Counted from the stretch's first letter, positions 25,520 to 38,787 are shown. The stretch is DNA of 64,000 nucleotides from Gorsachius magnificus (GCA_034008185.1 CM067084.1:12109385-12173384), one strand, 5' to 3'. A program made the numbers and translations. Notes: generated by a model from the letters alone, not told the origin.

Positions 25520-25689
25520 TAGAGCAAAGGAAAGTGAGGTGAACAGTATATTACAGCGTTATGTAGTCAATAGAAGTTTAAACTAGTTCCACAACTAGAC
25601 CAGGTAATAAATTACCCTACTGCAGTCTAAACTGCCTTTAGTGCAATTAAAATAAATGAGAAAATACCTTTTCTGGTGTATTTTCTTGT

Positions 25690-25716
25690 TTTATGTATGC
25701 AGTATGCATACATAAA
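25690..25716. repeat. 11-bp inverted repeat, 5-base loop
   Basis: TTTATGTATGC, AGTAT, GCATACATAAA: perfect arms. It is too short for a typical miRNA precursor and no longer imperfect stem extends from it. Confidence 0.9.
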
Positions 25717-28700
25717 GTTTTCTGGAAAAAAAATGGTAAACCTGAAGTCTACTATTGCACTACCAGTTGGGTGTCTTCAGAAGAGTTAAGTTTTCTCTGT
25801 CTGTAAATGAGTCCAGTTCAACGCGGCACAGACAAAATCTTTCTCCTAGCTGATAACAGAAATGTTTATTTTACTAAATGGTGACTAAATGACATCTACT
25901 TGCTTGTCCTTTAAGTCTCTTTCAGGATGGTGACAGTTGTTCCAGGGTTCTTTTTACTCTGATTTTCATATAAAGTTTTTAGGAGTCAGGACTTAGGAAT
26001 CAACTTACTGTAACAAAGATAATCCTTCCTATTCAGCCTGTGATAAAGAGGTTGTTAAATTACCCACTGTATAACTTTCTCCTGATTCCCGAGGGCTCAG
26101 CCTTTTCCCTAATGTTCATCTGATATATTTAGTATAGCATTGAACTCTTAGAATAACATTATTTCCTAAGGTTGTTTTCAGCTGTCTTTATTATTAATCA
26201 TTCAGACTCTCAAATACCACTTTCTCCTCCCTCTCTTCAACATCTACCCCCCAACACACACACCTTTTATATTCCACAGTTTTGCTTCAGTCACTGCTTT
26301 TTTTCTGGGTTCCCTCATATTTCTGACTACTTGCTCTTATCTTTGATACAGCTCTAGTCATCTGCTGAACCGCATTGACTTACTGGAATGAACACAGGCT
26401 ATCAACTTGAAACCTCTCCTCCTCTGAGCTGATTTCAATCAGGTTTTTTCCACTTGGCATGTAGGCTAATTTTTTTCAAGTCTAATTTCAGCTTTGATAC
26501 TACTGTCTCAGCAAAAGCAACCAAATGTATTTCTGAAAGGGAATAAGAAGCAAATCTGTAAAAATTGTGGAAGGTTTTTTTGTTTTAACATTCTTGCAGG
26601 AAATTTAAAATAACCTATCTTAGCCTGGTTAATAACTTCTTTTCTGGTTTCTTTTTTTTTTTTTTTTTAGTGGGGTTTTGGTTTTCTATCCTACCTGACA
26701 AAATGAGAAAGGATAGCTGGAGGATGGAAGTAAACATATTGCTTAAGACAGTAAAATTGTAGTGGAGTACTGTTCTGGCAAAAGAACAAAAGATCACGCA
26801 GCTGATGTAGACATTAAAAGTTACTGTTGTGTTGTTGACAGCAAGTATTACCCTCTTTGAAAAACACTGACTAGCAAGATAAGAGAAATGGAATTACTTT
26901 GGGCTACTTGCCGTTTTGATGTCGTGTGCTACTTTTTTCTAACTGCTTCACAAGAAAGCCCCAGACTTCTCTACTCAGGAAGGAATGTATATCTTTTTTT
27001 TCACCTATACTTGCTTCACTGAGCTTTTGACCCTGGAGTTCATCACTGTATCCTGCAGCACAGCAACACAGAAGCCATTCTTTGCACATTCAGGCATCAC
27101 ACTGCAGTGCTTTTCAGGCTTGTTCCTCCACTGGGTGGAATAAGCAAGGAGAAAGAATAAAAAGTAATTATGAGAAAAGAATTGGTCAGGATTACAGATA
27201 AATTGAAGCCTTATGGGATTAGCAGAGCGATATGTGTACTTCAAAATGTTGCAGAAAAAAAGACAGAACTGCTGAAAAATTGGGTGGAGATGGGAAAACT
27301 ATACACAAAGCAAGGAGGAAGGATGTATCTGGTACTCTGGAGAGAGTGAGGAAACTGTCAGCAAAGGAGACGGGTGGGAAAGACTGCAAGGATTCCCTGC
27401 AAAAGGTGGTGATGGAAAGGTTGAATGCAAGGGATTTGACGATGGCAAAATACAGAGGGAGAATTCACTGGTGTGCACAACGAACCTGGCATTAAGAAGT
27501 GAAAAGCTTGTACCTTTCAATAGGGCATGTATGTTTACCAAAAGGCGGGGACCTTCAATCACATTCTATGTGAATATGCCAGTGATGTAATTGGTTTACT
27601 TTTGCAAAATGGATATACAATTATGCATGAATTTTAGCAGTCTGTTTTCCTGAGAAGTGATTTTATTTGATTCTATAATGTAATTAGATCGACCCAATAT
27701 TCAAGTTTAAATCCCTTTTCCCCTTTTAATATTTGTACATTCATTTGTGGAATCAGTATATGCAGCAGGCTTTTATCCAAAGGCAAAGTAACGTTATTAA
27801 AAAGACTAAGCTGCCATAGCCTGTAAGGACTGTTGGAAACCACAAAAAACTAAATAAACTGCACTGTTTATTCATTGGGGTCAAACCTACAGGCATGAAA
27901 ACTGTATTAAAGTGCATTCTTAATTTTTATTTTCCATACTACCTGTCAATACATTAAAAATCACAATATCTTTTTCCAGTACAACAAATATATACATATA
28001 TAATGGAAGAGTGTGCCTACATATATTTAAAACTTCTTTTAAGCATTGGCCAGGAAACACAATGTTGAAAAACCCCAAGGTTTCTGTGACAAAACAAAAT
28101 CTGTATAAACCTATTTTGGTTTGTACCTCTTTAAGAGATTTATATGCCCTAAAGTGCAAAAAATATAAGCAAAGCAACAAACCCCAGATCTGAAATATGG
28201 CCATTCTTTTGTGACTTGCTCCGACAGTAAAAGGAATGCCTTTCTTTTTACCTTTCTGACTACTCCTTGTCCCCATTTTCCATCTTGTGTCAAGAAAAGA
28301 TGACTGGGGTGCAGCAGGCTGGAAAGCAAATGCTTTTCATGTTTTCACTGCAGTGTACTGTACAGAATTTCTGGGGTCTCTTTCATTGCCGAAGGAATGT
28401 ACTTGGGGATCGTGACAACACTGCAGCCTTTTTTCTTCTGTCAAGCACATCTGAGTTATCAAATAAAAGATTTGAGATTATAACTGTCTGAAAGAAAATG
28501 AAAGCCTTACAGAGAAACAGATGCTACAGCATTATATATTCAAACTGTACACTGTGCTATGCATGGCCAGCTGTAGCAGGAAAACTGCTTATTTTAATGT
28601 TACACATTGGTCTTCTGTGCAGTGTCACAGCATTACAACATCTGGCTTCCCTCCTCTGTCTGCATTATTTGCGATAGCCACCTCATGTGCCTACTTATTG

Positions 28701-29459
28701 ACATTCTCTGCTCTCTGGAAGGAGCTTTCGCTGAGGGAATATGCATCTTTTTCTGTTTGTTTACAGGCACTACACACTTCATAACCACAGATGCCCCTCA
28801 GCACAATTCAATTTTCTGAAATAACCTTAGTGCTTGAGCTACCAGTTACTGTAGAGATCATTTTCCCTCTTTATTGAAAAAAAATAAACTTGATGTTAAA
28901 CCGTAATATTTTGAGCAAGTGTTACAATAGGGAAAACTCTACATATGAAAGCATGTAGGAAGTAGAGAGTTTACCCATTATTTTCAATAGTCACGAGGAA
29001 GTGATTCTGCTAGTTTTTTCCGATGTAGCGATACGCAGTGAAGAACATTATGCATAACCCTGCACAACCTTGAAACAATTCTATCTATGCCTAGATAAGA
29101 GTAATGGAAATTTTCTCAGTCATATTATGATCTTAAATAGGAATTTGAACCAAACCTTATTTAAATAAGATGAAGAATACCACATATCCATTTTGTCTTG
29201 AAATTTCTCATCATCCTGTTAATAATCATACAATCTTTTTAAAGATTATCATGTATAGGTATTGTAACCTAGAAAATAAATATTACAAAAAGCTTTTCTG
29301 CTAAAAAATGGATTCATTAGCCCTGCATATGAAAGAAAAACTTTTCATTGTATTTGCACCAAGCACCAGGTTGGATGACTATAATAATGCTTGAAAATTA
29401 TATGCTGCCCAATTTACTCTTTGGAAGTACTTCTGCCAAATGAAAACCTTTGTGTTAAG
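25717..29459. other. unique AT-rich sequence, no gene seen
   Basis: It includes a 17-base T run at 26652-26668. The patch around 27570-27720 is complex and non-repetitive and could be conserved noncoding DNA. A 118-codon minus-strand frame at 27920-28276 and two overlapping frames around 28500-28820 lack any protein family character. Confidence 0.4.
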
Positions 29460-30160
29460 AGCTGATGCCTCCTCTAGCAGCTCTGGCCCGGGAGTCCCTC
29501 CTTGCCCAGCTGCTGGAGCCCAGCCCAGCGCACTCAGGGACCCAGGGTCTCTGCCCAGGCTGTGGGACACGGCAGCTGCTGCTTTCCTGTTTGCAAGTTC
29601 AACCAGTAGCGAAGCTGAGCATGCATCCAGTAGCTGGCTCATGTCCACTCACGCTGGTACCGCCCAGTAGTTGGCACTTAGTCCTTGCAGCACTCACACA
29701 TTGGACAGACAGTGAGATTATGCAGTGAGAGTGTGAAGAAAGGTTTTAAAAGAAAGCAGGACAGACTGTGGTGATCAGGCACAGGGCTTAGTCAAACAAG
29801 CATAGTGACTGACCCCATTTTACCCATGACCAGCCACCCCTATGCCCGTATTTCTCCTTTGTTCCTCCCCCATTCCTCCCCCTGCACGTTCCCTCATCAG
29901 TTTGCCTAGTCCTGCTGAGCTCTCCCCCTCAACATTTTGACCCCTCAGCTTTCCATTGGCTGCAACATCCCAGTTTGCATGCAGCTTCCCGATAGCCCAT
30001 CAATTAGTGTGACTGACAAGGTTTGTTTCTCGGGTTTGTCTCTCTTACGTTTGCCTGTCAGGTTTGTGTCATTTTGTCTATGGCTTACCTGTTTTTCCTT
30101 ATTATCCCATTTGACAAGGTCCTCAATCAGATAATCTTACTGAACAAAGCATTTCCGCAT
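29460..30160. other. GC-richer patch with scattered CpG
   Basis: This is the most GC-rich part of the window, with C-rich stretches (around 29850-29945), CCCGGG, several CpG dinucleotides and an inverted CCAAT box (CATTGGCTG near 29955). It lies just upstream of the promoter-like arrangement at 30161-30187. It could be a weak CpG-bearing promoter region, or the remnant of an unrecognised LTR; no TG...CA ends or target duplication could be fixed. Confidence 0.3.
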
Positions 30161-30187
30161 CCCACACGTGGGCAAGGGAATAAAAGG
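30161..30187 (+). promoter_or_regulatory. possible promoter: E-box plus TATA-like box
   Basis: CCCACACGTGGGC carries a palindromic CACGTG E-box (30165-30170). A TATA-like AATAAAAGG follows at 30179-30187. A start site about 25-30 bases on would fall near 30210, and a donor-like CTG|GTGAGAAC occurs at 30359/30360, giving a possible first exon of about 150 bases with no long frame. Its only ATG-led frame near the start (30233) is 15 codons. Any transcript would therefore probably be noncoding. All of this is motif-based. Confidence 0.2.
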
Positions 30188-30359
30188 CCTGTCGTGTGCT
30201 TGCACTGTCACCGTCCTCTGGCATCCAAACATCATGAAGGAAAACGTTGCTCAGTTCAAATGTAGAGAATCAAAAATTTGATCATGGAAAGGAACAAAAA
30301 GATAAATGGATCCATGGGAAGAAATCCTGTGAATGAGAAAGGAAGCGAGCAGGGAGCTG

Positions 30360-31424
30360 GTGAGAACAGAGATAGGCTGTAGGGGGTAGAAAGCCAATAT
30401 TCAGACTAAGGAGAAGCAAGGGGAACAACGAAGTCAGTGTGTAGTACCTGTAGCCTTCTAATTACACTGAGAATCCCTCCAGATCCCCCAGAGAAACCTG
30501 GTATTCTGATGTCCTCCAACAGCAGCAAAGATGTGTGAATCCTTCTAGCAACATGTATAGTTCATGGTTGCCAAAGAATTGATATACTCAGAGGATGAAA
30601 GCTCCTAGCACTGCATCTGCTCTGTTAGCTCAAAGGCCAGAGGCCTGTGTTGGGGATTTAAAGGCTCCAGTGCTGTTGATGAGCTGGTTATGAGATATAA
30701 TGGAAAGCTTTTCTGTTCCTTGTTTGAATATATGTCCAAAATGTATATATTACACTGACTGTTATTTGATATTAAGGTAATCAATAAATATAAATATAAT
30801 AAGCCCTCTGTCCCAACCATACACACAAGCTTACTCAAAGATCTACATAAAATCAAATTTAAAGCAATAGAAAAATTGAGATAATACCCACAACTAAAAT
30901 TAAATGTTATTGTACATATCTGTTATTAAACTACTTGCTTTTGTCAGTTGATGTTCCCTTCTTCCTACCACTCATATTCACAAGACCTTTACAGATAATG
31001 TACTAACACTGCATATTCATAGTCTTTATACCATCCATTTACTTTTTGTTGACTATGTAGTGAATGGAAGAAGGAGCTTCAGAAATAAAAATAAGGCAGC
31101 TGTATCTGTACTGCAGATCTGGATTAGATGTTAGCCTTTTCCTTAGCAGCCCTGTGAAGAAGTTTTATTACAAACTTTATAACAACTTTTTAAAGGCTTT
31201 CCTTTGCTAGTTCTTAAATATTTGGTTTGTAGGTTTTTCTACTACAGATCCCAAGCCAAATTCCTGAGTATTTACAAGAAAAAGTATTCACAAGAGAATT
31301 CAATAGAAGCCATATCCTGAGTGTGTACAGAATTAAGCTGTGACAAGCACACTGAAGAACAGGAGGTTACAGACACCCCAAAACAGGCACCCAAAACTAG
31401 TGAATACATTTAAGCTTAATTTTT
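30360..31424. other. unique AT-rich sequence, no gene seen
   Basis: No feature can be supported here. Confidence 0.45.
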
Positions 31425-31510
31425 CTGCTTGGCCATTACCCGTCTGTAAAATGGAGATAATAAAATCCCTTAACCTTATGAGGATTTTGTGAATATAAAT
31501 TAATGCCTGA
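31425..31510 (+). mobile_element. MIR-type SINE fragment (ancient)
   Basis: TTGGCCATTACCCGTCTG is followed by TGTAAAATGGAGATAATAA and CTTATGAGGATTTTGTGAAT, in the order of the central and 3' half of the MIR consensus (the 'ctgtaaaatggggataataa' core, then the 'gttgtgaggatt' block). It is diverged, as expected of an amniote-wide SINE inactive for a very long time. The 5' tRNA-derived half is not seen. Confidence 0.75.
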
Positions 31511-33890
31511 CATTATATTAATGAGTTCCATTTAAAAAATAGCGTAGAAAAATCAATAATTTCTGCTTAAAGAGTGCAGTCTGAATAGTTTGAAGTCAAT
31601 AAGGCACGTCCACGCACTGAACAAGGACAAGAGAACAAAATATTGAATACTCCTAATTAAGGAAGTACCGTCCCTGACTGAATGAGTCAGGGATCCCATG
31701 TAAAAAAAATACTCTGTGATGATGTAATTAAAGACCTTTATAATGCATATGCCCAAGGGAGCCAAATGAAGGTTGCATGGGCAACTTTAATTTTAGTGTT
31801 TTCTAATTTGAGTGCTTGACTTTGTGACCTTAATATTTTTTTTTAATATAATTTTCTGGGTGTAGTAATAATTACTTGAGTAGGAAGAGAGAAATTAGAG
31901 AGTTATGCAAGATTTTGAGATGTGACCTGAAAAGCAATGGGCCCTAGACAAGAGAGAGCCTTGAAGCTGGCAGACATTTCAGAGACACCGAGGAGACAGT
32001 ACTATTGCAGTGAGAAGATAAGCAAAGGGACAAGTGTAACACAAAGAGCTTCTCAGTCACCTGATCTTTAAGCGTTTACGGTAATGACATATTTTTCTTT
32101 CCCAACCACATCACATTCAGTCAGATTCCTGAAGCTCCATCTGAAAGTAGAAATAAAGTCTACTCACACCCCATAGTTTTCCATAAACAAGGTATTTTTC
32201 AACAAGGTTCATTCTGAGGAGGGAAAAATTAACAGTTCATCACCAGTTTTTGTTACATTGTAAAAATCATGGGACATTGACAAAGCTTTTGCTTGTGACT
32301 CTGAGTGCTCCTCACCAGTGCTAATGACTGGATCTTATGGAGGAGCTTTACATGAACTCATGATTAGTATCAGATCTTCTTTTCTAATATATTTAAATTT
32401 TTCCATCTCACCACAAAAATGTGATCTCACTGTAAACAAGGGAGGTGGAAAGAGTGATCAGCCCACTTTTAGTGGGTGCTATTTTTCCAGTAACATAAAA
32501 AGAAAAAACAATTTATTTTTTCAAGTTAACAAAATATTACTTTGTGGGTGAATAAACGAAAAACACAGTTATGCTACTCTGTGTTGCTTAAAGTTCAGAA
32601 GAGGTTGTAAAAACAAACATATTTAACCGAGGAGTCTCAAAGCTATTTCTCAAATGTGTCTGGTATTTACAATACTTTCTATATTTCTAGCACCTTCAAA
32701 TGCCAACAGCATATTGTTTTTTCCACTTGTTTTGGAACTGTACAGCATATATTAATTAAGGATCAAGCCTAATGCTGATTCCTGGCACACCACTGCTAGC
32801 TCCAGACAAACTGAGTAGCTCATACAGCGCAGAAGAAACCAGGCTGTACCACATCTGTGCTGCAAGCAAGGTCAGCACATGACTGTGTGGACAGTTGTGC
32901 CAAGACTAAGACAGCGGTGCTGGACATTACATGAGGAGAAGCCTGTATACCTGGACTCCCTTTTGAGATATAAAATATACTGAAACCAGCTCTTTCCCCT
33001 TCCCTTCCCTATTCCCTGCCCTGTGTCCCCCACTCCTTGCCTGCCCCCCCAGCAATTAGGAAAGGACTGTTTCTTTCCACTGCAGCACCTGATTATGCCA
33101 CCTTAGAACTCCCACAAAAACATAGACTGAGAATTACAGTACCATGAAAAAACCCCATTACATTAATTACTATGATTAATCCTTTACAAATTCTCTGCAC
33201 TGAAGTAAACAGAGATTCTTGTGCAGTAAATAGTACCCTCAGCAGTGAACCAGAAGGGTTGCTACAAATGGTACAGAATGAAGTCATGTACCTGTTGGAT
33301 CTGGCAGGAGAATCCAGATTTGAAATGGGGTGAACTTAGTCTGGCCAGGCACAAATCCAACTCCAAGCAGCACCTAAAATGTAATGTTCACACTTTGAAT
33401 TAACTTCTGTTCTCAACATGTGTCCCCTAACAGTTCAGTACCCTAATATTAGTATTTTTATTAGAAGATACTGCTGAGGTAGAAGGATTCTGTAAATGAA
33501 CTGACAGCATGCACTGAAGAGAATACTGTACTTGAACATCCACATCTGCCCTGGTTTTAGAAGCTGGGAAAGAGGGTTTGGGAAATACCCCAATTATTAC
33601 AGAAAAGATATAAAGGATGTTAAGACCCCAATGTAGTTACACACTTACATGTGTCAATTCAGATGTAAATGTAGGTCTTCCAGCTTTGGACAAAATTAAA
33701 ATCCAAAAGACATCTTGAATCTCCTCCAAGTAGCTAAATATTACTGAGAAGTATTAGTGTTCCTATTCCATTTTCCTCTTCAGGGAAAGGGCAGATGCAG
33801 CTTTCAAACCTCAAGAGTCTTAAGCTGTTTAGAAAGTTCTTGTGAAATACATTCATTATCACAGCGCAATCCTTAGCAGCCATATCCTCC
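31511..33890. other. unique sequence, no gene seen
   Basis: A slightly GC-richer stretch (about 32770-33070) ends in pyrimidine-rich sequence. No repeat is recognised. A run of 16 A sits at 33891-33906. Confidence 0.45.
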
Positions 33891-34140
33891 AAAAAAAAAA
33901 AAAAAATCCATGTTATTTTGATTCCTGTCCAACAAATTCCACCCCAATCCATGTCTGAGATATGCAGAAAGAAGACAATGTATTAATTGCTAATGATACC
34001 TTAACTGCAGCATGCCTATTTCATTCAGTAGATCATACTGAGTGATTTTGATTTTACACTGCATGAAAGAAAGTAACAGATGACTTAAGATGTTATTAAT
34101 TAATCTCTTAACTTTAGTCTGATTCTCTTCATGAGCAGCG

Positions 34141-34365
34141 TGAACAAGGTAGAAAAAGACTGGACTAAAAGCCAGAGTATTTAGAAAGATAATCCTGGCT
34201 CTGTAAATAATCCACTGTATGGCCATAAGCGCTTCTCTTAACCTCTTTACAACTCACTTTCCCCATCATTTAAAAGATACCAGAATACTTACTCACCTGC
34301 CTTATACACCTGCAATAGGGCTTTGAAAACACAGTGTTGCAACGTAAGTACTCAGTATTTTCTGT
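34141..34365 (+). mobile_element. near full-length MIR-type SINE (ancient)
   Basis: The order of blocks follows the MIR consensus: GACTGGACTAAAAGCCAGAG, AATCCTGGCTCTG, CTTCTCTTAACCTCTTTAC, CTCACTTTCCCCATCATTTA, then a core and tail ending AAGTACTCAGTATT. The start is uncertain by about 20 bases. The GTAAGTAC near 34340 is part of the element, so a splice donor there is discounted. The copy is inert; some MIR copies have been co-opted as enhancers, but nothing here shows that. Confidence 0.75.
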
Positions 34366-37300
34366 ACTGTTTCCTATTCAGGAATAACTATTTTTTTCCA
34401 TAATCCTAAAAATTACGTGAGAACAGAAGGTGTACCCCATGAATAACTGAAGACTCAGGAACACCAGGTTTTGTCGGAGTGAAATCATACATGAAAAAGC
34501 AATTCACATCAAAGTACATAATACAGTTAGTGAACTAAATATTAATTCAATTACAACTATCAAGAAAGTGAGAGGAAAACATTTTTCAGGGTCTCCTAAG
34601 CCAAAAGCGCACAAGGCACTGCAGACAGTTTTGAAATCTTGGGGTAACTATCAGCATGGCAACGTGAAGTGCTGCCATCTTAAAATACAAACTTTGCATC
34701 TGCACATTTAATTCTTGCAGTCTGCTTTTTCTGAGGTAGATTTATTTACAATGGTACAGTATAGAAACTTTTCAATGACTGATAATTATTTCAGATTGTC
34801 TTAATTAGGAACACTGTCATGTAGATTGAAAACTAGCTAAAAGTATGTAAACAGAAATAGTGCAAAAGCCTGAAAAAGGGAAAAAGGTCTTGCAGATTTG
34901 TGTGAGGACTGGTATCAGTTTTTGTTTTAACATTTAAAGTCCTGCAATAAGGAGTGAATAGCATACTAGTGACATTTATAATTGATACTAAGCTGCAAAG
35001 CTATGTAATTCTCGGAAGAAAGAGTAATTTATTAAAAGTCAGATATGATTCAAATAAGATAGGATCCAAGTAACATTAGTTGCTTCCACTTGATTTTTCT
35101 CTTGTTTATCACTCTGACATATTCACAAGGAATCCTAGGTTGACTTCATCAGAAACCAGTAGACAAAGCTATCTTTAAAAAAAAAAAAAAAAATCCACAA
35201 AAAATCCCTCATATGTTTTCCATTACGGTTCTGGCATTTAATCTTGTTTATAATAGTCCACTAGATCAGGCTGGCTAAATCACCTTAATTATGCCTTTTA
35301 TACCTTTGATTATCATCTTTTTCAAGGATGATACATATCTAACTCTTACTGGTTACACAAACAACTCGGTTATACTTATGTCAAATTTCATCAACAAATA
35401 TTACCTCAGCATGATTACAGTATTAGAATTTAATTTTGCACTTATTAGCCACAATTAATTCTAGCAAACAAAATATGTACTACCTTACCAAAGTATAATT
35501 CCTCATTTTTCATCTTCTAATAAATAAAGGTACTCTATAATTTTTAAATGAATTAAATTATAAAGGGTCACTAAGTATATTGACAGTCATCTCTGAAAAT
35601 AACAATGGGATTCAAATTAGAAATGCAAATGAGAAAAACTAATTAGATGTTGGTATGGGTACTTTCTAAGGTCTTGTGTACACAATAAAATCAGATTATG
35701 AACTTGGGGCTGACTAGCCCAAATGGAGCTGCTTGGGGCCTAGGTCTAAATGTGTCTTTTCCATCATGTAAGAATGTACAGCTTAAATAGTGGTGGTGTT
35801 ACTGGTACAAACTAACTTATTACGAAAGGCAAGAAGTCTCTCCTGTGTGGGGGTGGCTAGTAGGAGCTGGGGCACTGGGTTATAGAAAAAGATTGTGAGA
35901 TTCTTGATAAGGATGTAATTTTTTTTCATGCCCATTCCTGGTCCCTAAGAAGTCTTATCTAAGAGCAATATCTGCTTTTCAGCTCCTTTCCTGTGCTTGG
36001 ATAGCGAAACGGAGAACTTGTCAAGAAAGCAGGAAAAGGACTTCAGTTAAACTAGCATGTGGTATTTTTATTTCTAATTTCCTGTGGCTTATTCACACAT
36101 TATAAATTATAAATACATAATTAAACCACAGAGGCTCAGGTACAATGCAAATACAGTAAAGGATGAGACTGCATGACAAAAACCTTAAAAACTGCATGCG
36201 TAATGTCAAGACTAGTCTGGTGACTCATAACGGCCTAATACAGGGTGTCATGTTGGCCTATCCACTCAATTCCATGCTTTAATTTTGGTTTCCGTTTTGA
36301 AGACCTTTTAAAGATCATTTCATTTTCAAAACAAGACTAGCTGACCAACAATCAATTACATATTTTGTGCTTTCTTTTGACCAGAGTTTTGGACTTTATT
36401 GATAGAATTTTGTTTTCTCTGTGACAAAGCAGGTAATCAATTAAAGCATGTTTCATCTATGTTTAACAGCAACAAAAAAGATTGGGTTTCAGCTTAATTT
36501 TAAAAATGTCAGAGAAACACATTTGAGAAACATTATTTTATACAGGCTGCTGGGAGATTAATATATTGTCAAGGCAATAAGCTACATGCTGTTGATTGTT
36601 TTCTTCAGTACCTTAAGAGAATTTCAGTGATATATGCTTTTCCAAATGCTAACATTTAGAACAATTATTGCACTGTTTTTATCAATTTATTAAATCTAAA
36701 AAGAATATTTTCTTATTAGGTATGCTGAACCTTGATACAACAAACATCAAATAAGCAGGGAATAATTAACTTCAGTTTCAGGAAACTTCCGTTTCACAGT
36801 TTGCATCATATTTCTCTAAGATCCTTTTACATTACATAACCATAGGCTGGTAGGTTTGTTTCAAAGAGGGCTTTTTTCCCTTGGTTTTTTTTTCTTTGGT
36901 GGTTTTTTTGTTTGTTTTTAGCAAAAGGCCTTTTCCTTTTTTTACTTGCTTACTCATATTTTTTTCCAGTGACATAAATAAAATCCTCAAATTACTATTT
37001 CATTCACTGTCATAAAATTATTTCATCACATAGTGTTTTATCATATGTTACTTATCTCAAGATAGATGATTTGTCAGGAAAGAGTAATCAAGAGCAGAAC
37101 AGTCCTAATACAGCACTGTTGTATGGCACCACCTGAAGACCTATGCACTTTATCATAAAAGCTGTTGGATTACAAGAAACAATCTTCAGTTTTGTCCCCT
37201 ATTCTTTAATTTATATGCAAAATATTTGCAACTTGTTATAGTTATGGTAACCACTAGAAATATCAGGATTTGCATGGGATTGCACCTGAGGAAGGGATTG

Positions 37301-38500
37301 GACATGTTGGACTCTTCAGAAGTGTCTTTCAGAAATGAAAGTTTTCAATTAGTTTATATTTACATGCTGTATCTGATGGCACTGTTGTCCACAATACGAC
37401 AGAATATCACTCACTAATAAGAAGCCTGATGTATTTTTGCTGAGGTTCAAATCTGATTTTTTCCATAAAAATCAGATGTAAATAGCTGAACACATTGGCT
37501 CAGCAATGAAATCATGTTATTTATTCTTTTAAATGTAAATTTAATGCCTGGATTCAATGACCCTGTATGAATCTTTTTTCATCTGAACTGATACAAATAC
37601 AATAAAAATGTCAATTACAGGAATATTTCCCAAAATAATTATAAAATATGTATTTGAAATTTACTTAGCCTAAGATTATTGTGTATACATATAAATCAAA
37701 ATACATATGGATCTATCAAGAGTCCTTCAAAGAAACAAGGCTTGTTTATTACTTTATACTAGTTTAAGAAGAGAACATTAAAGAACAGTTAAGTCCTCAT
37801 CTTCCGAAGTATTCCAGTAGCTGATTTAAAGAATTTTGACAACTCATCTCCTGGGGGTAGTTTTCAGGAAAAACTGAAAGAAACCCTAGTAATTCTCCTG
37901 TTCTAGCTCTTAAACAAGACCATTTCTACCTTTTACAGACCCAGCAATACAAAAACGGATAAATCTCAGTATCACAAACAGGATTAAAATGTAACGCCTA
38001 GCCTTCAAGACTATAATATGAGACTCTCACTATATAAGCAGACTATTTCATCTCATTAACTATAACAAGACCTCTATTACCCAGACCATCAGCATTTAAA
38101 AGGATTTAGGGTTTCCATATCCAAGGTGGCTGGTTAATAACAGTCCTTAGAGATTACGTTAACTAAAAATACAGCACTTTAGTCTTCTGCTAGTCTAGGG
38201 CACTATGATTTATAGGATTAAGGACTGAATATAGCTTAACTCAAAGTCTTGGTTCTAAGGCTTTTTATGAGAAATTGTGTCACATTATTTCAAATTTTTT
38301 TCATGTGATTATTATTTTACCACGAGGTATCTTTTGAATAACCATCAGCACTATGAATACCCTTTTAGCCCTGCCTTCCTGAGAAAATCAATACAAAATT
38401 TTGGAAAAATTTCTTCAACAATTTCTGATTAACTACCAAGTAGATGCCATGTAAATGATGTCTTTACAACATCACATTTTACATTTACAAGGGTACTTAC
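34366..38500. other. unique AT-rich sequence, no gene seen
   Basis: A run of 17 A sits at 35177-35193. The stretch at about 36280-36700 is complex, non-repetitive and rich in homeodomain-type (CAATCAATTACA, TAATCAATTAAAG) and GATTGTTTTC-like words, and may be conserved noncoding DNA. No exon is recognised. Confidence 0.4.
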
Positions 38501-38555
38501 TTCCTCCTCAACAATAATTTAGCCTGGTGACTGAAACCTTGATGTTCATCAAGCT
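38501..38555 (-). CDS. candidate internal coding exon of the same unidentified protein
   Basis: On the minus strand a branch-like CACTAAC and GCCTTTACCCCAG precede the segment, and GTAAGTACC follows it. Of the three frames, only one is open throughout: it enters with two bases and reads LDEHQGFSHQAKLLLRR, leaving two bases. Entry phase 1 matches the exit of 61959-62018 and exit phase 2 matches the entry of 596-731. An AGAG at the acceptor leaves a two-base ambiguity, and the alternative choice would break the phase match. The segment lies about 230 bases from the solo LTR. Gene identity is unknown. Confidence 0.22.
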
Positions 38556-38782
38556 CTGGGGTAAAGGCCTTCACGTTAGTGCATCTACGTCAAAACTCAC
38601 ATATCATTAAGCAGCTAAATGGACTATTGCTAACACACTACATTTAATCATGAACAATCTGTTTTCCCTAATCCTTGGCTGTTAGTATAAGGATACCTGT
38701 CTTTAAAAAACTTCCGCTATTCACAATTCTGAAGAAATGTCTAAAAATATTGCACAAATGAATCTTATGTATTTCTTAAACA

Positions 38783-38787
38783 CCATA
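38783..38787. repeat. left target-site duplication of the solo LTR
   Basis: CCATA here faces CCATT at 39385-39389, a 5-bp direct repeat with one mismatch. Five bases is the usual duplication length for ERVL-type integrations. Confidence 0.5.

Noticed and set aside
27920..28276. 118-codon minus-strand frame, the longest in the window
   Set aside because: Hydrophobic composition typical of AT-rich antisense frames, overlapped by frames on both strands; no family resemblance.
30023..30140. Minus-strand donor AACAG|GTAAGCC near 30087 with an upstream acceptor
   Set aside because: All three frames carry early stops and the acceptor tract is weak.
34335..34345. GTAAGTAC donor-like site
   Set aside because: It lies inside the MIR-type SINE tail and matches the element's own sequence.
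37440..37460. GGTTCAAATCT resembling a tRNA B box
   Set aside because: No A box at the right distance and no cloverleaf stems.
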